A DNA stretch of 34,687 nucleotides from Bifiguratus adelaidae. Its lineage: Eukaryota > Mucoromycota > Endogonomycetes > Endogonales. This document shows, piece by piece, positions 31,583 through 34,687 of this stretch. The DNA lies in contig MVBO01000154.1 of the NCBI GenBank assembly GCA_002261195.1, positions 1 to 34,687 of the forward strand, in the 5' to 3' direction. The notes beneath the pieces are model-generated. The model worked only from the letters and a program-made list of their open reading frames with translations, made no database searches and was not told the origin of the DNA. The position numbers and the translations under genes are program-made. The number at the start of each line of letters is the position of its first letter. Within the stretch, counting starts at the first letter, position 1.

Positions 31583-31848
31583 CGCTTTCAAAGCAACCAA
31601 CAAAACAATGGCTTTAAGCGTGACACAAATGACCTCATTCTCTCTCTCTGTTTAGCGGTTGGGAGGATTGGATAGTGCATATAGGGGTGAGACACGGTGG
31701 TTTATTGCCTATCGTTAACTTGCACACACAATACATCACCGGACAGTGCTGCCGTTCAGAGGTAGGTTCGGGATGAGCTGTTGTGAAGGAGATGGGATTG
31801 AGCCGTTGCCATAGGTCGACCTGACAAGCACCGTCCTGTTGGCGCGCC
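31583..31848. promoter_or_regulatory. Shared ADH/SLA1 promoter region
   Basis: 266 bp between two divergent start codons. It holds a CT-run around 31635-31651 and no clear TATA box for either gene. No gene or repeat is seen. Confidence 0.35.
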
Positions 31849-34687
31849 ATGACCTATCTAGCAGTCGTCAAGGCCGTGTATGACTACTCGGCGACCAATG
31901 AAGAGGAGTTGGACATTGCGGAAGATGATGTCTTGTATGTTCTAGAGAATGACGATCCCGAATGGTGGAAAGCGCAAAAGAAGATGCCGAATCCCGAAGA
32001 GACGGGCCCCATAGGCCTCGTTCCAAAGACATATGTGGATGAGGCAAGTCGGAGGTGTTGTCGGTACTCGGGAGTAGGCATACTAAGGTTGTGTAGCTTG
32101 CACCGATAGGGCACGCTACAGCCCAGTTCGACTATGAAGCGGCCCAAGACGAGGAACTCCATCTCTCCGAAGGCGCAGAACTGGATATTTATGAGATGGA
32201 TGATCCAGACTGGTATCTTTGTGGCTGCAACGGTGTTATAGGTTTAGCTCCGAGCAACTATATCGAGATTGAGGTGAGTGCGAACATGCATGCGTGTAGG
32301 CGGTTGTTCTTAACAGAGCATCGTACAGAGTCAAGGTGCGGAACACGAGGCCGAGGCCGACGGAGCCGCCGGTGAGGAAGAGTTTCACGATGCCTCTTCG
32401 AATCTTCACCCAGAGTCAGTCTCCCCAGGACCTGTAAGTCATGGGCATTTCGTGCACATTATCGATATTGACTTGGCGCGCCTAGCAAACACCTTCCGAG
32501 CCCTACGTAGATCCCCTGAAGGCCTATGCGGCAAGGGCGCATTCATTCTCTGAGAGTACACCAAAAACCGCTAAGCCAGCCCCGGCATTCAAGCTACCTG
32601 CAGATGAGATCAAATCATGGCCGGTGCAAGAACTTGACAAGAAGAAGAAAAAGAAGGGCAAAGGCAACTTGGGCATCGGAAATCACATGATCTTCTTTGG
32701 TTCGGAGACCGATAAGACCTCCCCAGTGAAACAGTGGGATATTCTGGACGTGCAAGAGTTTACACAGGATGGAAAGATGGTCAATCTCGCAATGGGAGGA
32801 GCCAAGGCAGCCACATTCCAGTTTTCATTAGGATCCAAATCTGATGCGAAGGCCTTGATTCAAAAGATTCGCGACTCCCAAGCAAGCGCATCAGCTCAAA
32901 AACCTAGTGAAGAGGAGGCCGCCGCTCCGGCAACACCTTCCTATAACCGCGGATCCTTTGCTGCCGCCATACCGACGCCACCTGGTCCTCCATCACAGCC
33001 TGAAACACCTTTTGAAGATTATCCGGAGCCTGTCCATGAACAGCCTGTCCAGGAGGAAGTGGTTGCTGAACCTCCGTGCGAGCCCCGATGGGGCGTCACC
33101 CTATACCCATTTCAAGCTGAAGGAGAAGATGAGCTCAGTGTTGGTGAATTGGACCAAGTGCTCATTATTGATTATGTGACGAGCGACGACTGGTGGAAGG
33201 TGTCTTATGAGGATGGCAGTGGTCGCGAGGGTGTGGTCCCGGCTTCATATCTGAAATTTCAAGAGGATTATGATGCCGACGTTGTGGCAGAGGAAGAGCA
33301 AAGACAGAGAGAAGAGGAAGAACGTCTTCGCCAGGAACAGGAATACCAAGAGCAAATGCGACTCGAGGAAGAAGCTGCAGAGAGACGAAGACAAGAAGAG
33401 CAAGATGCTTGGATGGCGCAAAAGCTACAAGAGGAAGAGGTGCAAAAGCGGAAACAGCGCCAGGAGCAGGATCGTCGAAAGGAGGCCGAGAGGCGTCGTA
33501 AGATGCAAGAAGCCCGGAGGCAGGAGGAGGAAATGGCTCGCAAGAGAGCTGCTGCACAGAAACAGGCCGAAGCACCTCCGCTTCCCCCACAGCCGTCGGC
33601 CCAAGCTGCGTCCAACATGACGCGAGCCGCGCGACCACAAGCTCAATCCGCCGGAGGGCAGGCTACCAGCAAGCCTGACAGCAGCAAGCTGCGTACTTGG
33701 ACAGACCGTACTGGGTCCTTCAAGGTTCAAGCGCAATTCCTCGACTATGCAAACGGCAAAATTCGACTACATAAGCTCAACGGCGTCAAAATTGATGTTC
33801 CGGTGGACAAGATGTGTGCCGAAGACATTCAGTTTATCGAAGAGCATATAGGCGAGAAGATTGTCGAGGACAACGACAACACGCCACTTGGACGGATCCA
33901 ACCGCCAAAGCAAGCACCAGCTATGAACGGCTCAGCGCTCAAGTCTAGTCCCAAGGCACCTGCCAATCAGAACAAGTCTGTGAATCCAGACTGGGACTGG
34001 TTCGAGTGGTTCTTGGCTGCTGGTATACCCATGACGAACGCAATGCACTATGCAGATGCCTTCAAAGGAGAGCAACTTGATGACAGCGATATCAACGATC
34101 TAAGCATAAGGAAGATGCGGGAGCTGGGTGTCAAAGATAAACATTTGGTACCACTTCAGACTTATATTGCGACTGGGCAACCCATAGCATCTGAAGAAGG
34201 TGCGAAGGAGGCACCAGAGAATTCTCGCAAGCGAAATGTTTCGTTTGGCGATACAAGCATCATAGGCGAGAGCTCGAGCAAAGACGCTAGGCAACAACAG
34301 ATTGATGACGACGAACGTTTTGCTCGTGAATTACAAGCCATGGAAAGCAACAAGACCCCAATATTCAGCAAGAATAGCCCAAACATTCAGAGGAGAAATT
34401 CGCGTCCTACACCTGCAAACGCAGCACCCAAAGATGTCAACGCCAGTGCTATCGCTCAAGCCAAGGATTCCATCAATGTGAAACCACTTACGCCGACGAA
34501 AGCGCCAATTATCACGACACCGCCTGCAAAGGACACTGGAAACCTTGGGTTCGATGATGACGCTTGGACACCGCGTGCCTCCCCGGCTACCACTGCTCCA
34601 AAGCCTGCCACCACTGTTAGTCAATCGACTCCAAAGATATCGCAACCCCCGGTCAACGCGCAAGCTCCTCCACCCCCACCCCCACCT
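31849..34687 (+). CDS. SLA1: Actin-patch endocytic adaptor Sla1 (3' end cut)
   Basis: Sla1 links clathrin coats, NPFxD-bearing cargo, Las17/WASP and Pan1-End3 at actin patches. Exons: 31849-32043, 32097-32273, 32329-32433, 32486 to the window end; introns 53, 55 and 52 nt; 893 residues are visible. Domains in order: SH3-1 (residues 3-65, AVYDYSATNEEELD), SH3-2 (about 70-124, AQFDYEAAQDEELHL), a PH-like region (HMIFFGSETDKTSPVKQWDI), SH3-3 (about 360-420, LYPFQAEGEDELSVGE), a Glu/Arg-rich coiled coil (about 421-520), SHD1 (about 560-625, RTWTDRTGSFKVQAQFLDY, the NPFxD-binding domain), SHD2/SAM (about 660-725, WDWFEWFLAAGIPM), then a Ser/Thr/Pro tail that enters poly-Pro at the edge. The first intron starts with GC rather than GT. 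The C-terminal repeats lie beyond the window. Confidence 0.95.

Overview
This is a stretch of a compact fungal nuclear genome. The genes are intron-rich, with introns mostly of 45-64 nt, GT-AG ends and CTNAC-type branch sites close to the 3' splice site. Their products are fungal: the autophagy factor Atg29, the endocytic adaptor Sla1, the phosphatidylserine synthase Cho1, an Hsp9/Hsp12-type stress protein and a GATA factor. A basidiomycete or another non-Saccharomycotina fungus fits best, but I cannot name the species. I rebuilt gene models by joining exons at splice sites that keep both frame and family motifs. Every model closes to a multiple of three.

Layout: 1-1677 (-) ATG29, cut off at the window start; 1858-3988 (+) ankyrin-repeat protein; 4189-5757 (-) CHERP-like splicing protein with CID and RS tail; 6175-6426 (+) Hsp9/12 stress protein; 6496-8545 (-) type II membrane glycosyltransferase; 8560-8826 (+) small one-pass membrane protein; 8943-19690 (-) a 3,461-residue SZT2 homologue; 19942-20889 (+) CHO1; 20960-24286 (-) unknown 1,057-residue zinc-finger protein; 25228-26598 (+) two-finger GATA factor; 26695-28020 (-) isopenicillin N synthase-like dioxygenase; about 29110-29526 (+) a Thr-rich gene that looks frameshifted; 29855-30322 (-) mitochondrial ribosomal protein uS13; 30404-31582 (-) zinc alcohol dehydrogenase; 31849-34687 (+) SLA1, cut off at the window end. 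Genes are packed head to head and tail to tail, with tail-to-tail gaps of only 69-200 bp.

The most notable gene is the SZT2 homologue. SZT2 is the scaffold of KICSTOR, which recruits the GATOR1 inhibitor of TORC1 to lysosomes in animals and is absent from the model yeasts. The same window has an autophagy initiation gene (ATG29), so two nutrient-response genes lie within about 7 kb, although nothing shows that they are co-regulated. Other points of interest are four TGACGT cores upstream of the stress gene, start codons only 14 bp apart in the pair at 8545/8560, a 16-nt exon, a GC-AG intron and several introns of 36-42 nt. I see no CRISPR array, convincing tRNA, rRNA or intact transposon.
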